Assembly (NCBI GenBank): GCA_016647705.1
Contig: CM028340.1
Location: 11,299,001 to 11,363,000 of the forward strand
DNA: 64,000 bases
DNA from: Eucommia ulmoides
Taxonomy: Eukaryota > Streptophyta > Magnoliopsida > Garryales > Eucommiaceae
Direction of reading: 5' to 3'
Positions 12,182-22,560 of this stretch are shown here, in pieces (the first letter of the stretch is position 1; each line of letters opens with the position of its first letter). Made by a program: the position numbers and the translations under genes. A model generated the notes under the pieces. It saw only the letters and a list, made by a program, of their open reading frames with translations. It ran no database searches and was not told the DNA's origin.

Positions 12182-13959
12182 AATACCCCCAAACTCAAAA
12201 TTTTGTTAGTTCTCGAGCAAAACACCCACACAATACAAGAAAATATAAAAACTAATTACGAAATTAAAAACCAAAAACTAAAAACACTAAAAACAAAAAT
12301 GTGTAAGGTTTGATTATCATCTACCGGCTGAAAGATTTTCCCTCATCGGTACCTAATCCTATCAAGTTCAAGCATAAATCACACCATGTGATATTCTAGA
12401 ATTTCAACGTTTAAAAATAGTAAGCGTCATTCTTGATCTTGTTTAAGTGTGTGTGATTAAACTCAAATATACTACTATCCATTTATTAGATGGGATTATC
12501 CCTAAATATAGTTCATGACTAAAACCTTTAAGGTATAGGGAATCCATACGCCTGACCTACGATCTATTCTCCACTAATGTAGGCTCAGAGGTTCATGAAG
12601 ATCATTAGGGCTTGGTTCGGTTTTGGGAAAATGGCCAAGGGTAAATTTGAATAGAAAACGGATTAACGTCGTTAACTTGATGTTACCCTAGGCACATCGC
12701 TTGGCACTGTCATACTCAAAACCACATAGTTTATTTAGAAATAACCCTGAACGAACGTTTAAGAATGTTGTACTCACTTGTCATGTCAAAAAGAAACGAT
12801 TTTTTTTTTTAACTACACATCACACCCCCAAACTCATTTGATTTGTAATATTAAAGGAGTGTATGAAAAATGAACAAAAACAACAAGTGAGTACTCGAAT
12901 ACTAAACCAATATAAAGTTCTCCCTAAACCTAATCGCTCACTTTAAGTAGCATTTGCAATTGCTAACTTGATTTTCTCAAATTGTGCCTTCAGTTTAGCG
13001 ATGTAGGTTTGAAAAAAGTTCAATCGGCTATGGTATTAGTTAAGTGTTCCAAATTGAAAAGGATTTTACGCTTCAACAGGGTAACGAGGGATAATGATAT
13101 TTCATGGTAAGCTTAAAAGGCTCAAGCGAGAAAATGACTACCTAAATCATATTTCCTAAACAACCTCGCCTAGGATTTCGCCTCGAATTTCCCCCAAATC
13201 ACGTTCTAGAATCCCTATTGTCATGAAATTGAGTAAAGGATAATCGGTTTCAAATCAATTTGATAGTGTTATATTGAGTTTACGTGCTTGTGCATTTAGG
13301 ATCCACAATAACTTTTACTAAGACGATACGTTAAGCACATAGAATCACACATGAATGAGCTTTACACTCGACCTCAAAACAATCAGGGGACAGAGTTATC
13401 ATCGGGTAAAGGCCTAGATGACGTCAAAACTAAGCACAAAACACAAACTAAACTAAATAATTTAATCCTAAACAAGCATGCATACAATAAAAACAGTAAA
13501 ACGTAACTAAAAACATAAACACATACTAAACATACTAACACATCACCACCAACTTAAAACAGGTGATATCCAAAATGAGCCGTCAGCAATCCTAATGACA
13601 GTATATAACATGATATTAAAGACGAGGGTTTAGAGCACATACTTGGGAGGCAAGAGAATCTCGCCTCCGACTCAAATTGACGGAGATGTATCTAATTTAT
13701 TTGTGACCCTGGGTTGCCTCCCAAGAAGCACTTAGTTTAATGTTCTCGGCCCAACACATGCCCTCAAGATTGGCGAAATGTTCAATGATCGAACCGCAAG
13801 AACACCTGTCGATCTAACATCTTCAAGCATCCTGCCGGAAACAAAAACAAAACCACAAATGAAAATTATATACAAAAATGCCTAAATTAAAATTAAGTTA
13901 TTTACTCACGATATCGACAATATCCACTTTGCCAATCCCCAGCAACGGCGCCAAAAACT
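12182..13959 (-). other. Internal region of the non-autonomous Athila-type element
   Basis: About 1.8 kb without a convincing ORF. From the right: PBS at 13937-13953 (minus TGGCGCCGTTGCTGGGG), then a short leader, then 12182-13740, which is collinear with 59311-60870 in the element at 58134-63464 and with the reverse complement of about 18400-20130 in the forward element. Near 13705 it carries TTGGGTTGCCTCCCAAGAAGC, also shared. It is therefore the 3' untranslated part of a family whose coding part has been lost here. Confidence 0.75.
13937..13953 (-). other. tRNA-Asp type primer binding site
   Basis: The minus strand reads TGGCGCCGTTGCTGGGG, one mismatch from TGGCGCCGTTGCCGGGG, the PBS complementary to tRNA-Asp used by Athila-like elements. 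It lies a few bases inside the LTR edge at 13960. Confidence 0.85.
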
Positions 13960-14109
13960 TGTTGGCCACTAAATAAGTGTTGTCACTTTCACCGTAAGCG
14001 TATGGATCAAGTTTTAGTATAATGGACCTTTCGGTCGGGTATCATATCCACAGGGATTGGTGTCATTACTATTGAGTACTGTGATTATCATAACCTGACT
14101 TTATCTAGG

Positions 14110-15633
14110 TGATAGGTGTGAAAAACCTATATATTTCTAAACCGAATTTGTTAGTTTTCAAGCGTTTTAGTTATATTTAATTGTGTTTTAGTTTGTTTTA
14201 GTGTAAAACAGATGAAGGGACGTTAAAGGACGATAAACAAGTGAAAATAGTGGAGAAACGGTGTACAAAATGTGAAAAATAGGATTTCAGTTAATGAAGA
14301 CCACTGCCTAGGCGGAAGTTCCACCGCCTAGGCGGAAAAGAGGCAGAATGTTAGAGTGTTGAAGGGATGAACCACCACCTAGGCGAGAAAACCACCACCT
14401 AGGCGAGAAAGCAACAGATTGTTATGCTAGCAGCTACCGCCTAGGCGTAGAAACCACCGCCTAGGCGAAGATCCGACAGAAACTTAACAGACTTACGCCA
14501 CCGCCTAAGCGGTGAACCACCACTTAGGAGATGACACTCTGCGCAGAAATATCTATTTTTAGATATTTTAAAGATATTTTCCAAATCCCTCATTTTAACC
14601 CCTTTCTCCACCAAACCTCAAAAAACCCTTAGACGTTAGAGAGAGGGCTTGGTTGTTCTAGAGAGCTCTCTTCCACCTTAGTTAGCTTTAGGTAATTTAG
14701 GAAGTAGATTAGATTAGTTTAGGAGGTGTTCTTGACCAATCCTTGAAGAGCTAGATGAGGAAGTTCATCAACGGAGAAGAGAAAGCTCATGAGGATTGTT
14801 CTTTGGCGGAAGTGGACTACTCCACTTTGAGATTTGGCTTTTCTTCCCTTGTTTCCATATTTATATTTAATGTTTATTGTTGATATTGATGATATCCTCT
14901 TGATTTAATGTTGTATTGGCAAAGAACATGTTGGTTTAATTTAGAGATTAGTTAGGGAAAGGTGTAGTTGTGTAAATACTTGTTTGGTTTAATATAAGTT
15001 TCTTTAACGATTGTTGCTTTTAAGTCCGATTGTGTTTATCATTTGATTATGATCTTAATATTCTTGTAATGGTATTAGGGTTGGATTTGAGAATCTAGGG
15101 TTTGACACTCGAGAGAGGTAACCCTAGATTCGGACTAGGGTAAACACATCGTTACGACGTAACGACCCGGGAGGGCATTAGTTAGTGTGCAATCGATGAC
15201 GTTGAGTCAAGACTCACGTGGCCTAGAGTCATTAAGACATTGAGGGGGACCTCTTTGTCAACATGAAGTCGCGTATTCCCCAGTTTTACACTAGGAAAAG
15301 GTAGCGAGGGAGTTTACAAACCGAGATTGTCGGATACCTAAATTCCGTTATTGTTAACTAAACGAAATCAAACATGTATTAAGTGAACGAAATAAATCTC
15401 TAATTAATCAACTTAATTATAATTAACCCACTAATTGTAGTTTAGCTTAGATTAATTTTAATTCATATATTTCGTCGTCAGGATAACATGAGACTACGTC
15501 AATTGCGGTATTCAATTCAATTATTCACACTCTTTTCTGTGGGAATGATATCCGATCTTCAAGATCCACTATATTAAAACTTAGACCCTGTATACTTGCG
15601 AGAGTAAGTAGCAGCGCATTTCGCGCGCTGCCA
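14110..15633 (+). repeat. LTR of the forward Athila-type element
   Basis: TG...CA LTR of 1524 bp. It aligns in reverse to the host element's LTRs: the TTAGTTTTCAAGCG-type start, the motif cluster at 14300-14530, the CTCGAGAGAGGTAACCC and GTCAAGACTCACGTG blocks, and the GTATACTTGCGAGAGTAAGTAGC end. A stretch at 14570-14830 resembles a 5' leader with many AGGAAG and GAGAG words. No TATA box is certain. Confidence 0.85.
14300..14530. repeat. CCTAGG-core motif cluster, forward LTR
   Basis: Eight sites in four pairs: CACTGCCTAGGCGGAA and CACCGCCTAGGCGGAA; two of CACCACCTAGGCGAGAAA; TACCGCCTAGGCGTAG and CACCGCCTAGGCGAAG; CACCGCCTAAGCGGTG and CACCACTTAGGAG. Within a pair, members are one short A-rich spacer apart. 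The best site contains the 12-base palindrome CCGCCTAGGCGG. Confidence 0.85.
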
Positions 15634-15639
15634 AGTTTT

Positions 15640-15790
15640 TGGCACCATTGCCGGGGAATAGTGTGAATTTATTGAATATTGCAAAAGATACGCGGTAACG
15701 GCTCAAGACTTAAGTTTTAAATAGGAAAAACAAATGTATCGTATTCTAGTCCGATCAACTTACCAAGTTTTTGGCGCCGTTGTCAGGGGA
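15640..15790 (+). other. Two tRNA-Asp type PBS motifs about 130 bp apart
   Basis: PBS-like copy 1, TGGCACCATTGCCGGGG at 15640-15656, lies seven bases after the LTR end. PBS-like copy 2, TGGCGCCGTTGTCAGGG at 15772-15788, lies further inside. Both are preceded by CCAAGTTTT and followed by GAAT(T)AGT(A/G)TGAATTT, so a longer block was duplicated. Each has two mismatches to the tRNA-Asp complement. Only copy 1 has the position for normal priming. Confidence 0.75.
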
Positions 15791-16354
15791 ATTAGTATGA
15801 ATTTTAAGTTGATATTGCGACTAAGTGGTCGATTGTCAATCCTGACATTTATTTTTGTTTTGTTTTTAATTTTTATTTTTGTTTTATTGTGTTAGTGAGA
15901 TCAAGCGGTGCGAGAAACGATGAAGAAGATTGGAATTCTTAATTCTCAATCCCGAGATTGAGCCTATTGCAAATGATAAGGACTGAGATGAAAAGCTGAC
16001 TTCAAGCTATGATCTTGATCCGACTAAGCATTTGAGCCCAAATTCCTTGTCTATGGGGAATTTTGGTGAAAAATACTTAGTGACACGAAAGTCTAGCTGG
16101 GGAAGGTAACTCAAGCGCTATTGTTTTTTAAATGAAACTCAGGGTATCAAATTACCTGATTTTTGTTTCTATTTATTTAATTATTTATTCTTTTTGGAAG
16201 CTGGCATGGCTTCGGAATGTGTTCGAAAGTGAATTTAGAGAGTGTGGACGCTTGGGGAAGTGTTTTAAGTTTAAACATGTTGAACAAGCGAAGTGAAAAC
16301 GTACGGGGTAGAGCCGTATTTTGAAAATTTGAGAAAAACATGAAAGTGGGAGCT

Positions 16355-16625
16355 GCAGGCCCACCACTTAGGTGGTAAAAATATAGAGTGGGTATTTTTC
16401 AGCAAAAACCGCCCATCGCCCAAGCAGTAAACCACCGCTTAGGTGGTAAAAATACAGGATGCAACAAATTTTGAAAATACGCTCCACCGCCTAGGTGGAT
16501 TAGCAACAGAATAAAATGTTTTCACACTGGTTTAATTTCGCTTAGGCGAAAAAACCACCGCCTAAGCGGAATTTCATCAGAAGGTTTGATTTTAAAGAAA
16601 ATGGCTCCACCACCTAAGCGGTAGA
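16355..16625. repeat. CCTAGG-core motif cluster inside the element, before its ORF
   Basis: A second cluster of the same design as in the LTR, but in the internal leader: CCACCACTTAGGTGGT, CACCGCTTAGGTGGT, CCACCGCCTAGGTGG, TTTCGCTTAGGCGAAA, CACCGCCTAAGCGGAA, CCACCACCTAAGCGG and weaker sites. It ends about 630 bases before the ORF start at 17254. Confidence 0.8.
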
Positions 16626-17253
16626 CCTTCTGTAGCTAAAAAGAGCCCGTTCGTTCAAAAATTTAAATTGCAAGGTTCCCTCCCCAAAATCCTCCACCTT
16701 CTCTCTAAAACCTCACTTCCAAACCGTTCCAATACTCAAAAATCATCCTTCCATTACCAAAAGTAGTCATTTCCATCACGATTCAACCTCCAAGAATTGG
16801 ATCTCTACCCCTATTTTCGAAAATTTAGGGTTTTTGCGTGAAAGGTGCGATTTCTTCATTCTCTTTCGATTGGACCATTAATTATCAACAAGTAAGGTTC
16901 TTTTATATTAAATTTAGTCTAGTTGTTGAAATTATTGGTTGGTTTGCATGATTATATCAAAGAAATCATTGGATTTTGAAATTTTGCCCAAAACCCCTTA
17001 ACCCTATTTTTGCGATTTCGAAGTTCCATGGGTTTTTGGTTTGATTCTTGGTGATAATCATGTTTAATTGGATTGGTTGAGTATGTGAACTAATATAGGA
17101 TGTCACATTTGTGAAATTTGTTTGAAAAGTTCAAATAGGTGTTCGTTTTGGGATGTATGTGTTCTTAACAAAGTGATTAGGGAGGTTTATGATTTTTAAT
17201 TGTTCATATATGATGAGGTTGTATTGGGTTTTTGTGATTGTGATTATTAGGCA

Positions 17254-18390
17254 ATGTCGAAGATAGCAGCAAAGAAAAGGGCGAGAGGAGAAGGGTCAAG
17301 TTCACACCTTGGGGTGCTGACCGACATTAACTACGATGCCACCCGTTTTGTGTCAAAACAAGCGGAGGAGCACTTCAAAGAACACGAAAAATATCATGCC
17401 TGCATACATCAACTAGGTTTCGGTCCGATTGAGGATCTCCAGATGGAATTTCAAAATGAAATCTGAAGCCGCCACTAGTAGCAATTCTATAAATCACCAC
17501 CCCCAGGCAAGGTTGATTTGGTCAAAGAGTTTTATGCTAATGCTATAGAGGCCATAAATGACCAAGCAGGGGTTCAAAATTAGCCTATCATCTTCAGCCC
17601 CGACTTTATCAACCATCTCTTTGGACTTTCGGCACCGGAGTCCCTTGAAAGCCAAGAACCTACTTTGCATAGGGTCATTGAAAAGATCACATCTGGTGAA
17701 GTAAAGTGGAAACACCAAGAGCTGAATGTCTCTATGTTCTCAGTGAAATGCCTAAAGCCAATTCCAAAAATCTGGCACCACTTCCTTTGCGGAAGCCTCC
17801 TACCGACATCACATCTTTCAGACGTCTCAAAGGATAGGGCCTTTTTTATCTATAAAATTCAAACCGGGCAACCAATCAATGTTGGATTCCTGATCTATTC
17901 ATCTATCATACATGCTACGAAGATGGTAAAAGCTGGGCTCCCGTTTCCGTCACTATTGACCCATATTTTTCGACTAGCTGACGTGACGGTATCCGGGAAA
18001 AACCTGTACGACCCTATTATTCTACTTAATCTGTCAACGATAAATCAGTTGTGGAAGACTGGGGCGCAAGAGGCAGCCGAGCCTGAGCCTGAGGAATGAG
18101 AAGAGCCAGCAGATGAGACGGGGAGACCTTCTAGAGCCCGAGATGAAAACTCCCAAGAGAGGATATATAACAAGCTTCAGACCGTCCTCCAAAATCAATA
18201 TGAGATTGCTTCTTTCCTGGACCAATTTTCGAGGTAGCAAGATCGAGTCCAACGTAAGATTTGGGATGGCCTTGGCCTTGAGATAGACGATTACCCTCCG
18301 ATGCCATCTATGCCACCACATCTGCTCCAGAGACCACACTCTTCTTCCCAAAGTGATGATGGTGATGATTCTTCTTCAGGTGAACAGTAG
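17254..18390 (+). pseudogene. Retroelement ORF with a 'putative plant transposon protein' type domain, six stops
   Basis: One reading frame of 378 codons from ATG 17254 to TAG 18388-18390. It holds six premature stops (17464, 17476, 17479, 17581, 18097, 18235) and no frameshift. Every stop fits one C-to-T or G-to-A change. The N-terminus is basic (SKIAAKKRARGEG). The middle has EFYANA, a W-HHFLCGSLLPTSH segment, DRAFFIYKIQTG, a PINVGFLIYSSI segment and GLPFPSLLTHIFRLA, the pattern of the domain found in Athila-derived and other plant retroelement proteins annotated as putative plant transposon protein. The C-terminus is acidic and Ser-rich (GDDSSSGEQ). There are no protease, RT or integrase motifs. 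The family assignment is from memory of its pattern; function is unknown. Confidence 0.65.
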
Positions 18391-20130
18391 GGAATAAGTC
18401 TTATTCCCTAGGTATGTGTTCAACCCATTTTGTTTGCAAGCATGCTATATGTTTATTGGGTTCGCTGATGTTGGAACACTACCATGTTCAAGCCTGGATG
18501 GTATTGAATGGATGATAGTTTAGTGGATGTTCATCCATTTTGATTTTTTGTAGAAAATGATGAACAATTATTATTTTTTGAATAGAATGCAAAAAAATTT
18601 ATGTACAAATCTATGTTTATGTATGTATTTTATTATGAATGTTTTAGTTTTTAAATTTGTAGTTTAGTTTAGTTTAATTTTTGTTTTTACATGAGTAGTG
18701 TTAGATTAATTTATGCATGTGAGTATTAGATTTAGTTTAGATTTGTGTATGTATAAAATTGTGTTTACATGTTTAGATGTGAGTTCAATTGGGCCAAGAC
18801 CCGATGATGAGAATTATCCCCTAATTGCATATTGAGGTCGGGGGTAATACTTTCCTTGTGTGTTTTGTGTGCTTAACATGTCAATTGGGTAAAAATTATC
18901 TCGATCCTAAAATTGCACGACATTTGAACTCAATGTATAATTATCTGAACGATTAAACGTTGATTATTCGATATTAAGCTCATGATAGAAAATGAGAAAA
19001 CTAGAACTTGATTTGGGGAAAACTTGAGGCGGAATCCTAGGTAAGGTAATTTCGGAGACGTGATTTAGGCCATCTATTTTTTGCTTGAACCGTTGTAGCT
19101 AACCTGAAAATTTCCATTCCTTATTTCCCCTATCGAAGCCGATAACGTAATCAATTCTGAAAACATTCAAATACTCTTTTCATTTAAATTTTTCCTAACC
19201 CAATGTCGCTAAGCCTAATTTACAAAATTGAGTGAAATCAAGTGAGCGGTCGGGTTTCTGATAAATTTCTATTGATTCGGTATTAGTGTATTCACTTGTC
19301 ACTTTCATATTTCTTTTTTGCAGGCTCCTAAAATAAGTCTAGGGGTTTGTTTTTATCATTTCTTTTTACATATTCCTAAAATTTTATAAATTCGAATAAG
19401 TTTGGGGGTGTGTTTCTCTAACTTCTTTTTGCACTCTCCTAAAACTGTAATAATTCGAATTAATTTAGGAATATGTCAAAAAAAATTAAAAAAAATAAGT
19501 AAATATAGTTTTCATTTTCTTCTCTTTCGACAAGTAAATACAAGGATTTTCGTTTCTTATTCAGAGTTGTATTGTAAATATGGGGGTCATGAGAGAGGAC
19601 AGCGACAAGTGATTTTACCTCGGGTATCGATCGATTAAACCGATTTGTTATTTATATTCCAGTGATACCCGTGGTCGTTCTCCAAAGCCAAACCAATCCC
19701 TATTGATTTCTGTGAATATCCGAGCCTACATTAGTGGATAGTAGACTCCAATTAAGCGTATGGTTTTTCTGAATCCTTCAACGGTTTAAGTTATGAGCTT
19801 AACAATTGAATAATCGAATCCGGTATTTGAATAGTTACACATTTGAGTTCTCACGCACACACTTCAAATGGATCTAGAATGGTTTTTATTGATATTGATC
19901 GTTGAAATTCTAGAACACCACTTGGTGTGGGTTACTTCCCGAACTTAATCCGATTTAGGGATGTTGAGGGAGGAACAAATTGGTCATTTAGATTGAACTT
20001 TATATTTACATGCATATACTTCTTTCGCGTTAGTTTAATTTTTCATTTTTAGTTGGTTAGTTCATTAGTTAGTTTAGTTTAGTGTTAGTGTTTTGCTTGA
20101 GGACTAGCAAAATTCTAAGTTTGGGGGTAT
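18391..20130 (+). other. 3' non-coding part and polypurine tract of the forward element
   Basis: About 1.7 kb without coding potential. It is the reverse complement counterpart of 12182-13740 and 59311-60870 (shared words include CGGAATCCTAGG, CCTATTGATTTC and GAATATCCGAGCC-like text). The polypurine tract TTTGGGGGTA lies at 20121-20129, and an earlier TTTGGGGGTG occurs near 19401. Confidence 0.7.
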
Positions 20131-21179
20131 GGCGACAAAAATGGAATTTAATTAATACTAATACTATAATACTAACTAAATTAACCAATACTAACATTGA
20201 GATAATTTTGGGGAGAAGATTGCCTAGGGATTAACTTTATTTACTTAAATGTGTTTGGTTTCGTTTTAGTCTACATTAACGGCGTTCGATTTATTTAACA
20301 ATCTCAGTTCGTAAAATCCTCTGTCACCTCTCCCGAGTGTAAGATGGGGAAATACACAACTTCGAATCAACGCTGAAGTCCCCCTCAATGACTTAACGAC
20401 TCTAGGTTGTGTGAGTCTCGCCCCAACGTCATTGATTGCACACAATTCAACTCCCTCCCGAGTTATTGGATCGTCGAGTTGTGTTTACCCTATCTACAAT
20501 TTTAATTCTAAAACTCCCTCGTCACTTCTCCTAAGTGTAAGAAGAGGGAATACGTGACTTCGTGTCAACGCCGAAGTCCCCCTCAACGTTTTAACGATTC
20601 TAGGTCACGTAAGTCTTGCCCCAACTTCATCGATTGTCCACAATCCAAACCCCGACCGGTTTATACGATTGTTGCTTTTGTTTATTCTAGTCCGAATCTG
20701 GGATTTGTCAAACCCCGTATTATCGATATATAAATCTAAACAATATAAAAAAACAATACGGCACACACAATCAACATAATGAACAACAACCAAGAACAAA
20801 ACATAAACTTAACTAAAACAACATTTTCATAAACAAAATGTTAATCCCCATTTACAATCTATGTTTAGCTCGTGGACCTAACCATATAAACAACAAAAAC
20901 CAAGCTAAACGTGCTCAACAATCTACAAAAATGAAGAAAATAAAAAGAGAAGCGGAAAAACTTAGCCGATATCCGAAGATTTAGCGCTAAAATCGTAATC
21001 CGATTGCTCCTCCTTCATCTTCCTCCTAGGGATTGAATGAGCACTCTCCAAAACTATCTCTCTATTCTATCTAACCCTAGGAAGGCCCTAATGGCCGGAG
21101 AAATCGGAAGAAAGGGGGAGAAAAGGGTATAAATAGGCCAAAAAATATCTCAAAAATATCTCCCACTGTGCAGAGGTTT

Positions 21180-21390
21180 CCACCTAGGCAGAGGGGTATG
21201 TCAGTTAAAGTTCGCATAGGCGATAGAGAAGGCAGTAGCTGTGGAAAACATTCTGCTGGATTTTCGCCTAGGGTGAGGAATTTTTGCCCAGGCGGTAGTT
21301 GATTTCCCCCTAGGCTGTGGAATTTTCGCCTAGGCCGAAATCCAGCAGAAATTAGTTTTTTTTTTCTCTGCATCTTCTCCGCCGAGGCGG
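21180..21390. repeat. CCTAGG-core motif cluster, right LTR
   Basis: Counterpart of 11755-11965 with sites such as TTCCACCTAGGCAGAGG, TTCGCCTAGGGTG, TTTGCCCAGGCGGTAG, TTCCCCCTAGGCTG, TTCGCCTAGGCCG and CTCCGCCGAGGCGGAGG. Several differ from the left LTR by one base, so the sites drift independently. The last is a new 17-base dyad with core CGAG. Confidence 0.85.
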
Positions 21391-22013
21391 AGGGCTTCCT
21401 TCAGAATTTAGCCTCCGTGCTTGTTTTTCCACCATTCTCGATACGAATTGATCGTTTATATTCCGATTTCATACATTTTCATCCCACGCTCCTGTTTTAA
21501 TACAAAAAGAATATAAACATATTAAAACATATAAAAATAACTATAAGCGTACTCAATAAGTAACAAATTCGGATTGGAAATACATAAGTAATTTACACCT
21601 ATCACTTTAGCCTAGTAAAAAGATAAGGTTCATCCTTAGCCTATAAAAATGGTAAATTATAAAGGTTGATTTTGTGCTTGTAAAATAATCATAAATTATA
21701 AGGGTTTAGTTCTTACCTAGTATAGGAATTAAGGGGTTTAGTGGATTACGAATCTTTGTGGAGCTCAAGGGATTGAACATAAGCAAGATTAGCTTGCCCA
21801 GACTAAGATAAATTTTTATGTGTTGCATTGATTTATTATCTATATTGTGTTTGGGTGTGCATTTAGTATTAAACACATATTCGCTACGTATCAAGATAAT
21901 AATTGATTTAGAAAAATTAATTATTTATGTTTAAGTGTTTAATTATTAAATTTTGGTTACTACCCAATTCACTCCTCTTTTTTCCCCCTCTTGGGTAGCT
22001 CTTTCGACCAACA

Positions 22014-22560
22014 GTATGTAATGGTTCAAGTTCGCCCTAATCGATACCTAAAACACTCTTTTATGAAATTGCATGCTAGAGCTATGAGGCCATACCGTAT
22101 TCTCCATAAACTTGGACTTAATTCTTATTTACTTGATTTACCATCTTTTATGTATATTAGTCATGTTTTCAATTTGGAAGGCTTGCTACCTTATCGAGGC
22201 ACATTCGAGCCTCCTATTTTTTCCACAAGTACTCTTCCTAGGAAATATGTTAATTTACCTGCACCAACACTGAAGCTACCCATCTGCTACCATATAGAGA
22301 TGATCAAATTGAAGAGTTGTTAAAAGACGAGATCATTGGCTCGTCACAAGGTGGATATCAAAGGTATCTTGTCAAATGGAAGGATTGACCAGTCTCAGAT
22401 GCTACGTGGATTTTAGACGAGCAGTTAAGACGACTTGTACTTGACCTCTTGGAGCAGTACCATTCTTATAACTCTCCGAAAGTGAGTTCTTTTTAGCCGG
22501 AGAGAATTGATGAAGATCGATTAAGGTCACCGCTTCAATCGTATATACAGCGGAGATGGA
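22014..22560 (+). pseudogene. Chromovirus integrase C-terminus and chromodomain relic
   Basis: 3' end of a Ty3/gypsy pol. 22014-22230 reads like the GPY/F module that ends chromoviral integrases (YVMVQVRPNRY, KLHARAMRPYRIL, NSYLLDLP, ISHVFNLEGLLPYRG). 22320-22500 reads like a chromodomain: GGYQRYLVKWKD, then a stop at 22387, then PVSDATWI, DLLEQYHSY. The aromatic residues of a chromodomain pocket are present (Y, W, W). The stop and the loss of the upstream part make it dead. Copia A inserted at its left edge. The short Reina-like spacing between the integrase end and the chromodomain suggests that chromovirus lineage; this is inference. Confidence 0.85.

Larger units (their letters stand above)
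14110..20130 (+). mobile_element. Forward Athila-type element with a single LTR
   Basis: The element begins with a complete LTR (TGATAGGTGTG at 14110 to GCGCTGCCA at 15633), then PBS, a long leader, a broken ORF (17254-18390), a 3' non-coding part and a polypurine tract ending TTTGGGGGTAT at 20130. There the host LTR resumes (GGCGACAAAAATGG), so no 3' LTR exists. It lies in the right LTR of the 10564-21604 element in opposite orientation, between host bases ...TTATCTAGG (14109) and GGCGAC (20131); only GG is repeated, not a 5-bp duplication. Either the 3' LTR was deleted with a breakpoint at the PPT/LTR edge, or the insertion arose abnormally. Confidence 0.8.
10564..21604 (-). mobile_element. 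Non-autonomous Athila-type element, CTTTA target duplication
   Basis: Minus-strand LTR element with LTRs at 10564-12181 (3' LTR) and at 13960-14109 plus 20131-21604 (5' LTR, split by a later insertion). CTTTA occurs on both sides (10559-10563 and 21605-21609). LTRs are about 1.62 kb each and very similar. The internal part is only 12182-13959 (1.8 kb) and has no ORF of note, so the element needed proteins from elsewhere. A polypurine tract (minus GAGTTTGGGGGTATT) at 12182-12196 and a tRNA-Asp type PBS at 13937-13953 complete the structure. One LTR starts TATTGGCC, the other TGTTGGCC, a single G/A change in the terminal TG. The PBS type and LTR blocks point to Athila-type Ty3/gypsy; lineage is inferred. 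Confidence 0.9.
13960..21604 (-). repeat. 5' LTR of the non-autonomous Athila-type element, split
   Basis: Pieces 13960-14109 and 20131-21604, about 1.62 kb together, nearly identical in order and content to 10564-12181. The second piece carries the CCTAGG cluster at 21180-21390. The split is due to the forward one-LTR element. Confidence 0.88.
7350..22013 (+). mobile_element. 3' LTR of copia A, split by two Athila-type insertions
   Basis: The LTR starts TATTGAATTC after the polypurine tract and ends CTTGGGTAGCTCTTTCGACCAACA at 22013. Three pieces belong to it: 7350-7788, 9180-10563 and 21605-22013, together about 2.2 kb. They join collinearly with the other copia LTRs once the inserts at 7789-9179 and 10564-21604, each with a 5-bp target duplication, are removed. 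Right of 22013 chromovirus integrase sequence starts, so copia A inserted into a chromovirus. The LTR start is TA rather than the canonical TG. Confidence 0.8.

Noticed and set aside
20605..21373. ORFs of 64 and 98 codons, minus strand
   Set aside because: Both lie in the split LTR of the non-autonomous element; the second reads through CCTAGG motifs. No family resemblance.
20131..21604. Candidate 3' LTR of the forward Athila-type element
   Set aside because: It is in reverse orientation and continues the host LTR base for base from 14109, so it belongs to the host element.
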